A stretch of 64,000 nucleotides of DNA from Hyaloperonospora brassicae (taxonomy: Eukaryota; Oomycota; Peronosporomycetes; Peronosporales; Peronosporaceae), in contig CANTFL010000491.1 of the NCBI GenBank assembly GCA_947650285.1, positions 1 through 64,000 on the forward strand, read 5' to 3'. This document shows positions 47,097 through 59,478 of the stretch, one piece after another (the stretch's first letter is position 1; the number at the start of each line of letters is the position of its first letter). Position numbers and translations under genes: made by a program. The notes under the pieces are model-generated. The model worked only from the letters and a program-made list of their open reading frames with translations, was not told where the DNA came from and ran no database searches.

Positions 47097-48190
47097 TGTT
47101 AACATCAAATGGAGTGAGGTGGGAAGTATGAGTTGTACCGTAGGCGAAACCGCCATTTGCGCCATGTTGGAGTCTCTTGACAGAGACCAACAACATGCCG
47201 CTATGGCCAGGTTCATTCAGAATGAACTTGTCGCCGAAAGATAGAAAGTAGCCTTGCTTCACAAGTAAGGCTCTCAACAGGAAGAGTAGTTGAGAGAAGT
47301 CGGTTCTTAACAGACAGAGCTGTTGAGACAGCAGCAACTTTATGCTGCTGTGGGAGGGGCGACACACACGCGTCGTCCCAAAATCTTGAAGTTTGATATC
47401 TTCAAGTACAGAGGAGTCGAGGGAAACTACCTGTTATTATAGTTCGCTGAGCTCGACAGAGACATGAAGGCAAGTCGTGTAGACGATGAGCAAATGATAC
47501 TCATATTTGCTCAAACCCAATGGTCATGACGTGCCAAGACTTGGGCTTTAGGGCTGGAGACGAGCAACCCGTATACGTTTGAGCCTCTGAAACCGTCTAA
47601 GACCCGGCTCAAACAGACTTTTGAACCGCTACGGGCTGAGTTCAGAGCTCCATCAGAGCTCCTGAAACTCAAGCAGGGTAAGCGTGATGTACGCGCTTAC
47701 GCTCAACGTATATGACTCCTCGCGAGTAGTGTAACTACCTACCCATATATAAACACACATTGATCACTGTGTGCATGCAATGCCTCGCGGAAGGACCCGT
47801 CAGGAACCACCTGTTCCGTTCAGAGTTGGATACGCTTAAACAAGCAATCACAGCTGCGGAACATGAAGACTTTATCATGAGACAGGCTCATGCTGGATTG
47901 AGCTCTTATCGTCCACCGAGACGACAAGAGACTGGAGGTCCAGAATCCATGGACCTCTGTTATGTCGAGAACGAGAGACCTCGCTATTCAAACAACAAGC
48001 GATTGTAGAAATGCAATCGCTGTCAGAAGTTAGGAAACTACGCTTACGATTGTAGTGTCCCACTCCAAGTAACAAACAGTACCGAGCGAAATGATCGACC
48101 ATTCGTCAAGAAGGGCAGTGGGCGTAGGCCAACACTGTTACTAACCCGCAACAGCGAAGCGGACCATCAAAAGTGGTCGGGGTCAGTAGG
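47097..48190 (+). pseudogene. gag: Gag of II-2
   Basis: Begins inside gag (CTVGETAICAMLESLDRDQQ, 47131-47200) with the start lost. A TAG at 47242-47244 and others break it. The Gag domain is followed by an open stretch 47760-48008 (MQCLAEGPVRNHLFRSELDT). The zinc knuckle at 48012-48053 reads CNRCQKLGNYAYDC: the metal-binding His is replaced by Asn. Confidence 0.85.
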
Positions 48191-49140
48191 GGCGGAGCAC
48201 CAAACTTATCCAGCAACCTCAAAGGAATTTGAAAATCTCTTGACGAAAGTTTCTTCAGACACACACTCATTGTGTGTCTATGCACCTGGTGATGAGATAC
48301 CACTGACCACCTTAGAAGTCGGAAGTAACAAAAAAAGTCACTTCGTGCTGTGATTGACTGTGGGGCGTCGAACAACTTTTTTGTCGCCAGTCATTAGAGA
48401 GTCGTAGGCTCAAGTTCGTTGAGCGTGACATCCCTCTAACGAGGACAACGGTGCGCCTTGTCACAGGCGCATCGATAACCGCTAACAAACGTGTAGTAGG
48501 AACCCACTACAAGTTAGAGGGTAAACAGTACGATGACCACTTCCTTGTTACTGGATCTGGATGACATATTTGATGTCATCCTGGGATTACCTTGTATCAG
48601 AAGGTACGAGCCAAGAGTGAGCTGGCAGCATCGATCCGCGAAGACGCCTGCCGCTTGTTCATCAGATGGCCATCTGATGAACGTCTTGGAGCCTCCACAA
48701 GCGTGTGGATGTACTGCGAGTGAGTGCGATGGTCTCACTTGCGGTACGGTCGTTAGCACGACTGCACAAGACCTCAGTGTAGCATATCACTGCACTGTGT
48801 AGAGTGCTCTTGGAGGATGTGCAGAAGTACAGGCAATGTCGAAGGTCCACCGCTCGAATAAGTCGAGTGGGCCGGGACATGGATGCATTCCAAGCGGTGG
48901 AAATTCTAGGAAGAACTAACCGGTTGTCCAGAAACGACAACACGGATATCTTAGGTCGGCGGGGGAATCGACCGTAGAGGATCGGTACCTGACTGTGGTT
49001 GCTCAGCCACAGTCATAACACCTAGAGGGAATAATTCCCCACGTACTTGAGGAAGGAATTACTCAAGAGTTACTTGATGAAAGATTAGGCTCTCAGCAAC
49101 CTGTGGAAACAAGTTCTCAGGAAAAAAATCGATACATTAG
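48191..49140 (+). pseudogene. pol: Protease of II-2
   Basis: In line with gag. The active site DCGASNNF is at about 48357-48380, one base out of frame with its surroundings. 48533-48802 is open (FDVILGLPCIRRYEPRVSW). DCGA is shared with I-3. Confidence 0.8.
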
Positions 49141-49459
49141 ACGTCTTGGTCAATGACGCGTCAAGGGTAGGCCTTTATACGCTTAATCTGATTGTGCCTC
49201 CAAAGTTAATTTCGGAGATAAATCAATTGCCAACACTGGAACCAAAACGGTTCCTATGTGATCTGCGTACTGGATAAGTCAAGCAGATCTACATAATCAT
49301 CACAGAGGATGAATATGTGACCGATATTCGGTCGGCAACAGTATTTGCTGAGAACGAACGGGTTTCAAGACGCTAATCGATGGACGAAAGTTTCCTTGAT
49401 GATAAGACTCAAATTGAACGATACACGTCTCAATCCTGCGAGTCGCTTCAGGTAAATCT

Positions 49460-50340
49460 TTTGTATAAGGATCCGATCTGATTCAGGGATGTATTCCCTG
49501 AATCAGTACCATGAAAATTGCCTAAGGATAAAGGCAATCGACACGAGATCGATCTACAACCGGGCTCAAAGTATTGTGTCATGAAGCAGTGGCCACTACC
49601 TCGTGAACAAGTACTAGCAATCGACAAGCTCTTTGCCGACCGATTTGCAGCGGGCCATGTGAGGGATCCAACTTCCCCTCACAGCCCTCAGACCTTATGT
49701 GTGTGAAATGCCACAGGAGGATGGCGGATAGTGCACGCATTCAACAAGTTGAATGCTGCAACGGTACCGGCTTAGACGCCAATACCGAGGAAGAAGTTAA
49801 TCATAGATAGTATGTCAAAGAGTACCATCTTCTCGTCCATGGATCGGAAGGACGGATTCTATCAGATCTTTATGTGTGAGCGGGACATCCCGTACACAGC
49901 AGTGAGCACCCCCAGCGGTATGCTGTGGGAGTGGCTAGTGATGTTACAGGGGCTGATTAATGCCCCTGCAACATTCAACAGATGTGTTACAAATCGGTTG
50001 AGACCGGTGCGAGACTTCGCACCGAGTTATTTCGACGATGTGTTCGTCCATAGCCGTAATAGGGAAGGGAAAACGGACGTTGAAGTTCATAGAGCTCATG
50101 TTCGTCAGGTTCTTCAACTTACGCGCAAGCATAAGTTGTATGCCAACCTCAAGAAGTGTATATTCGCGGCTAGCAAAGTATCACTTTTTGGATGCATCGT
50201 GGGTAAACACGGCGTACGCCCTGACCCTATAAAGATCAAGGGGATCACCGACTGGCCAGTCTCATTCAATGTCAAGGGGCTAGGGAAGTTCCTTGTGATA
50301 GCGGCGTACTTGCACAAGTACTCGCGCAACTAAGCCGATA
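49460..50340 (+). pseudogene. pol: Reverse transcriptase of II-2, nearly open
   Basis: 49518-49706 and 49812-50333 are in one frame with stops between them. Blocks in order: HEIDLQPGSKYCVMKQWPLP, FSSMDRKDGFYQIF (49832-49873), GLINAPATFNRCV (49951-49990), the catalytic SYFDDVFVHS (50026-50056) and KCIFAASKVSLFGCIVGKHG (50153-50212). The palm and catalytic aspartates are intact. Ends YLHKYSRN before a TAA at 50331-50333. Confidence 0.9.
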
Positions 50341-50957
50341 GAACCGTTCATCTTTCGTGCTTGCTCAAGTAAAATGTGAAGTGGTCATGGAACACTGACT
50401 GTCAGCGTTCTCTTGAAAGCATCAAGTAAAGCTTGATGAAATTGCCCATACTGACGATTGTATATCAGGACAGACCATTTTATATGGTCTGTGACGTCAG
50501 CAATTTTGCGAACGGATGTGCATTAATGCAATTTGATATAGATGGTGCAGAGCGCGCAACCTGCTATCAATCGCGTCAGCTGCAAACAGCTGAGCGTAAT
50601 TACCCAGTGCATGACAAGAAAATTCTTGCCATGAAGTACGCACTTGCTAAGTTTCGTTTCTATCCCTTGGGAGATAGACCGTTCATCGTCTATAAGGACC
50701 ATGCGTCACTATACACGGCCGTAAACTTCCTTCACCTCTCGCAATGAATGGAGATGTGGTTGTATTTCTTTGAGGAGTGTAACTTCTCTGTCGAATACAA
50801 GCCAGGTATACTTAATGTCGTCGTTGATGCGCTTTCGCACCGACCCGATTTTGAGCCGGGCGCGCAATCCAACAGTGAGGATAAGCCCACTGTTGATTTA
50901 CTTACAGTCAGTGTCCCGTCGTCGTTAACGTTACTTGTCGAAGTAAGAAATGTTTAA
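50341..50957 (+). pseudogene. pol: RNase H of II-2
   Basis: Same frame as the RT. 50433-50747 reads RPFYMVCDVSNFANGCALMQ, NYPVHDKKILAMKYALAKFR and RPFIVYKDHASLYTAV; one TGA at 50745-50747 separates it from 50748-50957 (YKPGILNVVVDALSHRPDFE). The expected acid in the ACDAS-like block remains as CDVS. Confidence 0.88.
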
Positions 50958-50994
50958 GCAGGAGGTAATAATCTTCTACGCTTGGTGGGTCATC

Positions 50995-51915
50995 TGGTGA
51001 ATCCAACTCGTAAATCATCGAAAGAGTTATTGGCTTTGTACCATTTCTTAACGGATCAGAACACAACACGCAACGGGTTTCTGTAATATACAGCCGTTGC
51101 CGGCGACAAGCCTCGTGTCGTCGTCCCCGGTCATAACAATTTGGGCTTGCGCATCATGTATCAGTGTCACTATGCCCCAACATGGCCACCGTGGTAAAGA
51201 AAAGACTCACCTTACGGTAAGTCGTGCCTTTTACAGGACCCGCCAGTTTCATCTCGTGCGCAAGTACATGCGTTATTGCGTGGTTTGTCAACGAGTAAAG
51301 CCTAGTCATATATCACATGCACCCTTACAGCCTCTACTTGTCCCGGCAGAGTGCTGGTAGTCCGTTTCCATGGACTTTGTCTTCGAATTTCCCGAAGACG
51401 CTAACAAGAATAATGGTATTCTTGTGTTTGTTGACCGGTTCAGCAAGATGGTCCATATTGCTGCTGTACCCGAGTCGACCAAGGCTCAAGGTTGTGCTCG
51501 TTTCTTTCTCGACGCGGTCTTTAGACTCTACGGGTTACCCCGTGAACTCGTATCAGACTGTGATCCTCGGTTTACGGCGGAATTTTGGCAATCCGTGCTC
51601 CGTTCTCTCGGAACACGGTTGACGATGTCCACTTCTGACCATCCCGAAACAGATGGTCAGAAGGAACGTGCGAACCGTGTCCTCGAAGAGATCCTTCGAG
51701 GATATGTCCACTCGTTCTCGAGTTGGAGCGACTTCCTACCGATCGTGGAATTCGCCATCAATAATTCGGTGCATGCTTCAACCCAGCACACACTGTTCTT
51801 CGTGAATGGCTTACGCCATCTGAGTCCGCCCACCCTCTTAGAGTGTGACTCTTGGATAGGCGTGAGGGACTCGCTCGAGAAACAACCGTTCTGGCTCTGG
51901 ATCATCATGTGTTGA
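50995..51915 (+). pseudogene. pol: Integrase of II-2, core intact
   Basis: The H2C2 domain is split by a frameshift (MYQCHYAPTW in one frame, HRGKEKTHLTVSRAFYRTRQ and YCVVCQRVKPS in 51097-51360). The core 51370-51915 is open for 181 codons: MDFVFEFPED (first Asp), VSDCDPRFTAEFWQSV (second Asp, about 51556-51570) and DGQKERANRVLEEILRGYVH (Glu, about 51665). All three catalytic residues are present in one frame. Confidence 0.9.
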
Positions 51916-52183
51916 CGCCAACGTCGTCACGTATGATGCCAATGTTGATGAGATTGACATCGAAGAAGAAAACCATCTCAATAATAGCGATGGCGCTATT
52001 ATTGAGTCAGATGATGATGACGATGCTGGAATTTTCAGCACCGCCAACGACTATTCCAGAGAGGATGACGACACCCTCGCTGATTAACAGAGATAGGAGA
52101 GGAATCTAGCTACAGTTCGCACAAGGCGAGCTGAACAAAGCAATTTATCGTTAGCAGAAGGATTTCTGCTGACTTGAGAAGAA

Positions 52184-52470
52184 GTGGTCCGTTTCGTGCA
52201 GGACTTTATCGCTCACGCGGTGCACCGGCAAAAACGTAACGCTGACAAGAATGAAAGAGCAAATGTTCTTCCATTTATTGAAGGCGATTTATTCCTACTT
52301 TCTTCGGTAAATCTACCTAGACACGTAGTGACTAACGTGGGCAGGAGTAAACTACTGCCCAAGAATATCGGTACCTTTCGTGTGCTGCGACGACAAGGCA
52401 ACACATAACGATCTAGCTGCCACTTAGGATGCGTGCGCATCCTACGTTTTACATGGGGCGTCTCCGCCTG
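52184..52470 (+). pseudogene. pol: Integrase C-terminal region of II-2
   Basis: Reads VRFVQDFIAHAVHRQKRNAD, LFLLSSVNLPRHVVTNVG and KLLPKNIGTFRVL (GPY/F-type module) to a TAA at 52406-52408, then ELPLRMRTHPTFYMG-like sequence out of frame. The acidic linker at 51940-52090 precedes it. Confidence 0.85.
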
Positions 52471-52517
52471 TACTGTCAGTACAAGACTTCTTCATACGAT
52501 GGAAATATGCCCCACGT

Positions 52518-54314
52518 TCAATAATCTCCATGCGATTCTTGCTCTCGCTCTTGGCGTTCAGCCTGGTCGCGTAGTAAAGATACCTCTTCACTCGACTAAA
52601 AGATCTCCTTGCGAGCTGTCACCAGCTTTTCAACGAGGGAACTTACATCCCGCTCTACTTGAAGCTGTGCGGATGCGTAATCAGCACGATCCTTCGCACG
52701 ATCAGCCTCACAATCCTTGCATTGCTTCCGCACAGAATCGGTCAGAGCATAGCGTCCGTCCCTCTCGTGCTCCAAATCCTCGAGCAATTAAGCGATTGGT
52801 TGACCCATCTCATGTTGGTCGAGATGATTAGTTGTACGACTTGGAGAAGTTTTCCCTCCTCCTCTACATCCGTTGGTGGACTCTCACGGTGGTCAATGCT
52901 TCCTCGTGGATCGTGTCTTGAACCACCGTGACGATTCAGGATCAAGGACGAGTTACCTCGTCCAGTGGCGGGGGTACCCACCCTCGTGGAACAGCTGGGA
53001 GCCCCTCTCTCAGCTGATGATGGATGTGGCCGGTCTCGTCGAGCAATACGATGAGATGCACCCTTTGATGATGGAGGGACATCGCCGTACGAACGCCCGG
53101 CGCATTTGTAAAGGCATTGCAAAGTCTCAATCGCTTGACGAATCTCGGACGAGATGCGACTGATTAGGGAGGAGAGCTTTCCTAGGGGCACATCCAGAGT
53201 TGTCGGCACAACTCTGACAATTCTCTACCCACGAGAGACAAGGTAGACCTGCCTCTAGAGACAATCGGGGCAATTCAAACCGATCGCCAGTTCGCAACTT
53301 CTGTTCAAATCTATTGAGAGATGAAATAAGTTTGTTCAGCCAAGCCTCACGGCCGACATTGTCAATGTGGCCGATAAAATAGTTCCACGCTTTCATCAAC
53401 AAAACTTAGTCTCGGTCGCGGTTGCCGTTGTATTATCGATGTATGAAAAAGACGTCGATATAAAACTCATCTTTAATGCAATAAGCACCCGCACTGACAT
53501 CAAGACCATGGAGGATTGAAAAATCAAAACGTGGGATCCGACAACTCTTAGTGGTATATCTATATCACTCTCTCAGAGTGTCTAAGGCAGGCATCCATGG
53601 CTTGTTCTCTGGATCATATCATAACGCGTTACGATCCTGCACCTCTTTCGTAGCGCCGACGTAAGTACTGTCACTACGAACGACGCAATCACTGGGATTG
53701 TTGCGGATACGATGATTCTGCGAAGAGTCATCGGCATCGTCACGATAGCTTATGTACTCACGTTTCTCACGCGCATCATATGAATGCGAGTGCGATCGGT
53801 TCTATCCCCGCGACGAGTCCTCGAACTCATCGGACTAGCCAAACATACCATGGCGCAGGGTCTTATCGAGGCTACCACGAGGCTTAGCAGTCGTCTTTGC
53901 CGCAACCACATCATTACGGCCGAGCTTTGCGAGCGACTTCGAGTAGGACGGGGGGCGACTAACTCGAATAGACAGCCCATTTTTCGGAGTCGACGTCCAT
54001 GGGACCACCACCCGCAGCAGAAGATGAGGATGAAGAAGCTGCACATGGATGACCACGTGCACCTGCAACATTGTGTGTTGTCGGCTGAGTATCAACAGCA
54101 GCAGACGATGAAACACCTGCTGCCGAGTCTTGGTTTGCTTATTCTCGGTCTGCACGCATTCGTGCAGCCGCTCCAGACGCGGCCTTGCTCGCGAAGCGCA
54201 TGGAAAAACTCGTCGCGCGCTGAAAAATGGAATGAGAAAGAAAATACCAATTATTACTCCCTTTCCCCAAAGTGACACGACGGTGGTCACTTTGTCACCA
54301 ATCAATTCAATCAC
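52518..54314 (-). pseudogene. Antisense coiled-coil ORF region (aORF) of II-2
   Basis: The strand opposite pol. From the LTR inward: a Ser/Ala-rich run then GGGPMDVDSEKWAVYS, a middle with MKAWNYFIGHIDNVGREAWL and LISSLNRFEQKLRTGDRFEL (53402-53127), and a coiled coil at 52787-52518 (LEDLEHERDGRYALTDSVRK, CEADRAKDRADYASAQLQVE, SSLVEKLVTARKEIF, then past one TAG SSEEVSSLRDQAERLEREQE). The chromodomain of the sense strand lies between the last two. Not a known domain. Confidence 0.6.
52873..53163 (+). pseudogene. Chromodomain of II-2
   Basis: Open for 96 codons: LVDSHGGQCFLVDRVLNHRD, SGSRTSYLVQWRGYPPSWNS, WEPLSQLMMDVAGLVEQYDE. The aromatic and WxxYPxxxxSWEP pattern is a canonical chromodomain. 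An in-frame TGA lies upstream, and the 52470-52870 linker separates it from integrase, so it may once have been joined by a longer frame. Confidence 0.9.
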
Positions 54315-54332
54315 TCACTATAGTGACCGATG

Positions 54333-54345
54333 GTAAGGGGGGTTA
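54333..54345 (+). promoter_or_regulatory. Polypurine tract of II-2
   Basis: GTAAGGGGGGTTA directly abuts the 3' LTR start at 54346, the usual plus-strand primer position. II-3 has GGTAAGGGGGTTA in the same place. Confidence 0.75.
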
Positions 54346-54804
54346 TGTAAGGGGGTGAGCACGCCACATAAAATTGATACGAATGTATCACTTTTTGAAT
54401 ATTATTCATTTCGATAATATTCAATCGACATTACTCGAGAAGATTTGGTTTTGGCGATATATAACCCCTGAGGGTGACATTCTTGCGTAATCCACTTATT
54501 GGTTGATGTAGACGCTACACAACTAAATTAACCACCAATCGCTGATGAATGCGCGCAATGGGTGGTGATCAAGAGTCCCACATAGGAGCTTGTAGTTTAC
54601 TATAGTTAGACCAAGACAAAGAGCATTACAAAACAACATATATTTATTGAATATTAGTTCACCTTTCTCTAAAACATAGCCTACAAATTCTTTTCCCTTT
54701 GGTTACACTTTTCAACACGTGGGCTTGACGTCGGGAGCACGCACCCTTTCTTATTGTCAACACAGGGTCTTGTAAGTCATCTGGTAAGGGCGTTCTTCGT
54801 TACA
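54346..54804 (+). repeat. 3' LTR of II-2, mosaic
   Basis: 459 bp, from TGTAAGGGGG to GTTACA. The first 265 bp match the II-3 LTR almost exactly; from 54610 on it instead resembles the II-1 type (gaccaagacaaagagc compared with gaccaagacaaagaaa), not the II-3 or II-2 5' LTR (gatcaagaaaagatgg). Confidence 0.85.
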
Positions 54805-55720
54805 GGGTGGCCCAGATAACATACTATATGCCGTCCTCAGAAACATTTGGCCAAGATGATTGATATATTTCATCGATCGAATTCCGATAGCAATAGTTTA
54901 ACCTTGTCATTTGGAGAGATCTACGTTGTAGCTGGTATAAATATGTCGCCAATGTAAGATCATCTGCTTATCACTGATGGCGATCGATATATCTTTAATT
55001 ATTCTTCCGTAAACACGTCTGTCAATCTGAGTTGACCCGTTGCAGTTGAATTTATATTCTCGCCGATCTTTAAGTATCCATACAAAGCGTTATCAATCTG
55101 TCGCTAGTACATCTGTGGGGAGTTTTTAACCTAAAAGGCATCCTTGACAACTCAAAATGACCTGACGGGGTAATCAGCGCAGACCATCCTTGCCCATTAT
55201 GTAATTTTTACGACCCAAAATCCACTAGCCTTGTCCAAGTAATATTTCCATATATCTTTGTCCATGTCTTGCAGCAACTTGCTGATAACCGGAATAAAGT
55301 ATACCATCAGCCGTGTAAGCTGATTAGCACACATAAAGTTAACATTACCTGATGTCTTCGCCGTTTTTTAATGATCACAGCTTTTGGTAACACCCATGGC
55401 GATAACAAGGGTCGAATGATTTTTTCTAAAAACAATCTTCTAATTAGATGTGCCAATTTCTCGTAAAATTGGTTGCAACTGGCCTTACACGCTGTGAAAT
55501 CGGATTCTCCCACGTACATCGATATCGCATACAGCGCCGCGTGCGGCAGGGGAAAATCATTGCCTTTTGAAATCAACAGGTGCTTATATTTCCATATTAA
55601 CTGTCGCAACCTCTCTTGATCGCAGGTCAATGGAACATCAGGATATCCAACTTGTACATGGTCTATCGTTATCTCGATCGACGATGTTGCTATTTCCTGT
55701 AGCACAGCTTGGTGTTGCTA
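54805..55720 (-). pseudogene. pol: Reverse transcriptase of III-3 (proximal part)
   Basis: 55705-55307 (minus) is open for 132 codons: IEITIDHVQVGYPDVPLTCD, QLIWKYKHLLISKGNDFPLP and LIRRLFLEKIIRPLLSPWVL, the pre-RT and first RT blocks. Further on, FRLKTPHRCTSDRLITLCMD-like sequence (about 55120-55060) is the FGLKNAPQIYQRL block. RT sequence is cut at 54805 by II-2 and resumes at 46750. Confidence 0.85.
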
Positions 55721-57000
55721 AAAATCTACGGCGAATAATTACCTTCTTCACAATAATACTATGGTGGATAAAATGGCTCTTCTTCCTTCGAGTCCCCGCC
55801 GTCTGTAACTATAAATATTCCTTGTACTAGTCGATCAGACTGGTCTGTCAGTCCACGACCTTGAAACTCGCTATATTTTACTTCGATCGCGTTCGATTGA
55901 TGGATAACTGGTCTTTGTAACGGATCAGTTGTTCTACGTTCGACCTCCTCGCTAAACGTCCGAAGGTCTTACACACAGCCTTGACCGCACATGTCTCTTT
56001 CGTCGACCTTCGATCTCTGCCTTTATCGCAGCTCAGCGTAGATAGCTCCTCGATCTCTCTTGTATCTTCAACGTCCTCTACCTGTTTCTTTGACCGACTT
56101 AGAATTCGCGTCGTCCTTGTTTGTGCCGGATGGTTTACCAATGGTCACGTGTATGTTATAATCTATCCCGCCTCCCGCTCTACCGTAGCTTTGTACGTTA
56201 ACGTCTGCCATTTGTTAATCGTCTCAATCTAACCAACACATATCCTGGAGATCGAGGTATAATGTTCTATGTCATTCTTAAGGCCAACGGGACGCCATAA
56301 TGTAGCACCAGTTTGTGTACCTACGTTTGTAAGCTGCAGGAACACGATTTTGCCTGGTTCGGCGTCACCGTAGGCACCTAAGCAATGTCTTGCCTCACCC
56401 ACAGTTCGGACTTTGGAGGATTGGTCCCGATCCTAACTTCGGTCGACATGACGGTTGAAATACTTACATGCTGATTGTTACGATTTTCCGCGGATTTTTT
56501 CGATGTGTATGGTGGTCTACGTCCTTCCAAAATTATCTAAACTTCGTCCGGCAGGCATAGTGTTTCATCGGCCAGATCCAAACGGATACTTGCCGTACCA
56601 TTAAAACACATGCCCATTATGGGTCCTTGCCGCTCTTGATCCCCAATCCATACGACGAAGTACTACATTAGAGATCCTCCCAATGTGACCTTGATCTTGG
56701 TTCGCCTCGCCGTCATGCATGTATTTCCCGATCCTAACACATTCCTGTGTCCGACTTTCGTCAATTACGTAACCCACCTTACGAGCAAAGGTAGTGTTTA
56801 TAAATAATTTTTCTGCGCCAAAGTCAAACTAAATGGTGACCTTCTCGTTGTTGATCTTGCCTACAGGATTGGATTGTTTAAATTACTTTCCCGGAGTATG
56901 ATACTTCCAATACCCGCGCGATTCCGCCGGGGCGAGATCAAGTTCCATGTTCATTGGGATCAAGTACTTTTGTCCACTCATTTTATACTTGAGATCGAAG
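55721..57000 (-). pseudogene. pol: Protease and linker of III-3
   Basis: The minus strand near 56960-56890 reads RGYWKYHTPGK, then FDFGAEKLFINTTFARKVGY (about 56825-56765). The active-site DSGAE has become DFGAE. A decayed linker follows toward the RT. Confidence 0.75.
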
Positions 57001-58860
57001 AGACAAAAGAAGACCCACCACATATGTTAGCAATAGGATAGATCGGATCGTTTGACACTTGGCCTCTCTTTTGCCGCTCAAAATGCGTAAATGCAAAGCC
57101 TAAAATGCTCGGCTCGTACTAGATTTTAAACCAGCGAGCGTCCCAGTTTAACATCTCTTTGAATTTATGCACCAACATTCCGGCATGCTTTCTGGGCACA
57201 TACCACTTGCAGATCGGATTGCAGAATTTCTCCTTGGGGCATTTGCCACGGGCATGTTTCTTTCCACAAACTGCAGAAACATGTAGGCGCTTGTCCGACG
57301 AATGTCCTTTGCAGCCACACTTCTGGCACGCCGGTCTCTTTCAGAGCCCATGACCGTCATGGTTTTCTTATCCGAATCGAGTGTGCGCTTTACTTTTTGT
57401 AATGCAATCTGCACTGCCTTCCTGACGCTTCTCACCTAGATCCGCACCTTGATCTCCCAAATTCTTTATACGACCTATGGTCACGGCCACAAAGCATTCC
57501 GCTGTTCTTTTTTTCCATGCTATCCAAAAGATCTGCATCTGATCTACTGTCTTTAATCTCCAAACGAAGGGTTCTCACTGCGCGAACTGGCTTCGTCGGT
57601 GGGAGGAGAAAGGATGGTGTAGGTAGCGCTTAAAATTTTCCGATCCTGTAGATGATCAGAACTGTCTGTTCTTCATACGCTGGTGAGCGCGAAACGTCTC
57701 GTCTATCTCATCTGCGTCTTCCAACCTTATCAACGCCAATTATTTAATCGGATCGCGATCTTTAAGCTTGCTGAACTAGTGTTTCACATGTTCAAGATGT
57801 ACATCCCGCGATCCGTCTTGAATCCATATCGTTCCCCTTATTTTCGCGACATTAAGACGAAACATACATTCCACTGACATTTCCTTCGAAAGATTCTTTG
57901 CATGGTCATATTAGCTTCCGACCTACATATCATTTCCCCCAGAACGTACGAGAAACCTCTTCAGAAGGTTCTTCCATAAGCGACGAGTAGATCATCTCAG
58001 CTGGTTGAACTAGTTCCGTGCCGGACCTGTGAGGAGATCTCCGAACACTAAACAATTATCATCCTCTGAAGCTTAGTCCGTATGGATGCTGACTGGAACT
58101 TGCCGATCCAGCTTCTGGCCCAATCTTTAATCCCTGTCATTAATGTTGAATTCCTTCAGTTCTGCGGTCGCAGACATCCGAATCCGCGGAGCGCTAAGTC
58201 CACCACCAAGCGCCGTTTCCGCAGCTGCTACCAGTGGCTGTCTGGAATCGTCGTGTCTGGAGCGGTTGTAATCGTCTCTTTCTGTGTAATATGCATCCGA
58301 TCTTTCTGGATGCGATCCGACCGACTCCATATCGACATCTGGGACGTATGTCTCCTGCTTTCCCGTTCGTCTCACAGTCTGACATAAAGACTGCTTGGCG
58401 GGCCTTTTCACGTTATTTTTGCTGGAAACGTCTCATTTCAGCTGAAAAAACGTCTGTAGTGGTTCTAAGATGTCTATAATTGTGTCTTCCTGACGCAAGC
58501 AGCTGCCGAGTGCGACTCGCCATTGACCCTAACCATGCGATCTCGCAGATGAGTTGCCCCACTTGGGCCTAGCGCCATCCATGACTTCCAATCGATTCCT
58601 ATCATTCGATCTCTGACATGGCCGATGCGTACTGCGATGATCCAGTGTGACATCATTTCGGGGCATTTGCGATATCCAGAACCGCTAGACGCTCTTACAT
58701 TCACACGTCAACGGGATCATCCTATCATACAGGGACAGGGACGACACGTCTTCATTACTTGGTCTTGTTAACAATCCAGTAACTTCTTTGCGTCTTACAC
58801 CCCCGCGACAAATTCTGCATCCCGTAGCATCTGGATAATCCCGTTGATGCCTTCCATCGT
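57001..58860 (-). pseudogene. gag: Gag of III-3
   Basis: 58411-58127 (minus) is open and contains YVPDVDMESVGSHPERSDAY, ISATAELKEF-like sequence and matches the III-1 gag near 21260-21450. The Gag domain (about 58020-57700) is decayed. The C-terminus (57330-57150) reads CGKKHARGKCPKEKFCNPIC and KWYVPRKHAGMLVHKFKEML, matching the end of III-1 gag. Confidence 0.75.
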
Positions 58861-59464
58861 GTTTAATGCTGTCGCTATAGCTGAGATCGGGCCTTGATCC
58901 TCTAGATCAGCTGGGGATTCGAAATAATTCGCACCGAGTCGCTTGACAGCAACGTCTTAAGCCCCTACCAATGACTTTTCCTCTATCAGAAGATTCAATT
59001 GCAACACTTCCGCTCTCTACTCTTCTTTCGCAACCTTGAACGTCCGGTACTCAACATTTATGGCGCGATCACGTTGTTTAGGCTCCGACGCTAATTCCTT
59101 TGTCGTTGCCACGTTGGAATCTTTTTATTTGACATCACTAAAGTGGTCTTGTGTGGATGTTGTTCAGTTTTTACCAAATTATTTCTACCCCGCAAATCAT
59201 GCTTCGTAGCAGGATCCGCTTTAGTCCCCAGGGACCTCAGGAGGTGGTCGAGGGTTCTGTTCAAAATCGAGTTATCGAATCCCCTCTTTAATTTTCTTGT
59301 CACCAGAGCCCCATCGAAAACTCTGATGAATTTAGAATCTTTCAGACTAACAAGTCTTTGGCAAATCCTTGGACTTCGACGCTTACATCCCTGGTTCAGT
59401 TTAAATCTTCAAATCTTCACCCAGGGACTCACGGTGAAATCCCGAGTCGCCAGAAGATTCAGTA
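58861..59464. other. Leader of III-3
   Basis: Untranslated leader and possible gag start, collinear with 20128-20560 of III-1 (shared aacctcgaccacctcctgaggtcc-like and ggctctggtgacaagaaaat-like blocks on the minus strand). A 70-codon minus frame (59303-59091) is the counterpart of 20176-20430; neither is recognised as a protein. Confidence 0.6.
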
Positions 59465-59477
59465 AACACGCGCACCA
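59465..59477 (-). promoter_or_regulatory. Primer binding site of III-3
   Basis: On the minus strand TGGTGCGCGTGTT starts one base after the LTR end (CCACCACA). Agrees with 20115-20127 in its first eleven bases. Confidence 0.7.
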
Positions 59478-59478
59478 T

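Larger units (their letters stand above)
51929..54610 (+). repeat. 2.7-kb inverted repeat, arm 1 (partner 61320-64000)
   Basis: Reads as the reverse complement of 61320-64000 at about 98-99% by eye, with a one-base indel in the polypurine tract. The identity stops abruptly at 54610/61320, inside the LTRs; at the other end it runs to the window edge. Confidence 0.9.
46751..54804 (+). mobile_element. Family II Ty3/Gypsy chromodomain element II-2, nested in III-3
   Basis: 8.05 kb on the plus strand, opposite to its host element. The left LTR lacks its 3' end and the leader; gag, protease, RT (YFDD), RNase H, integrase (D, D, E present), chromodomain, an antisense coiled-coil region and the right LTR follow. 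It has the best preserved polymerase in the window but still has stops. Flanking bases (tgttg and gggtg) do not give a clean 5-bp target duplication. Confidence 0.9.
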
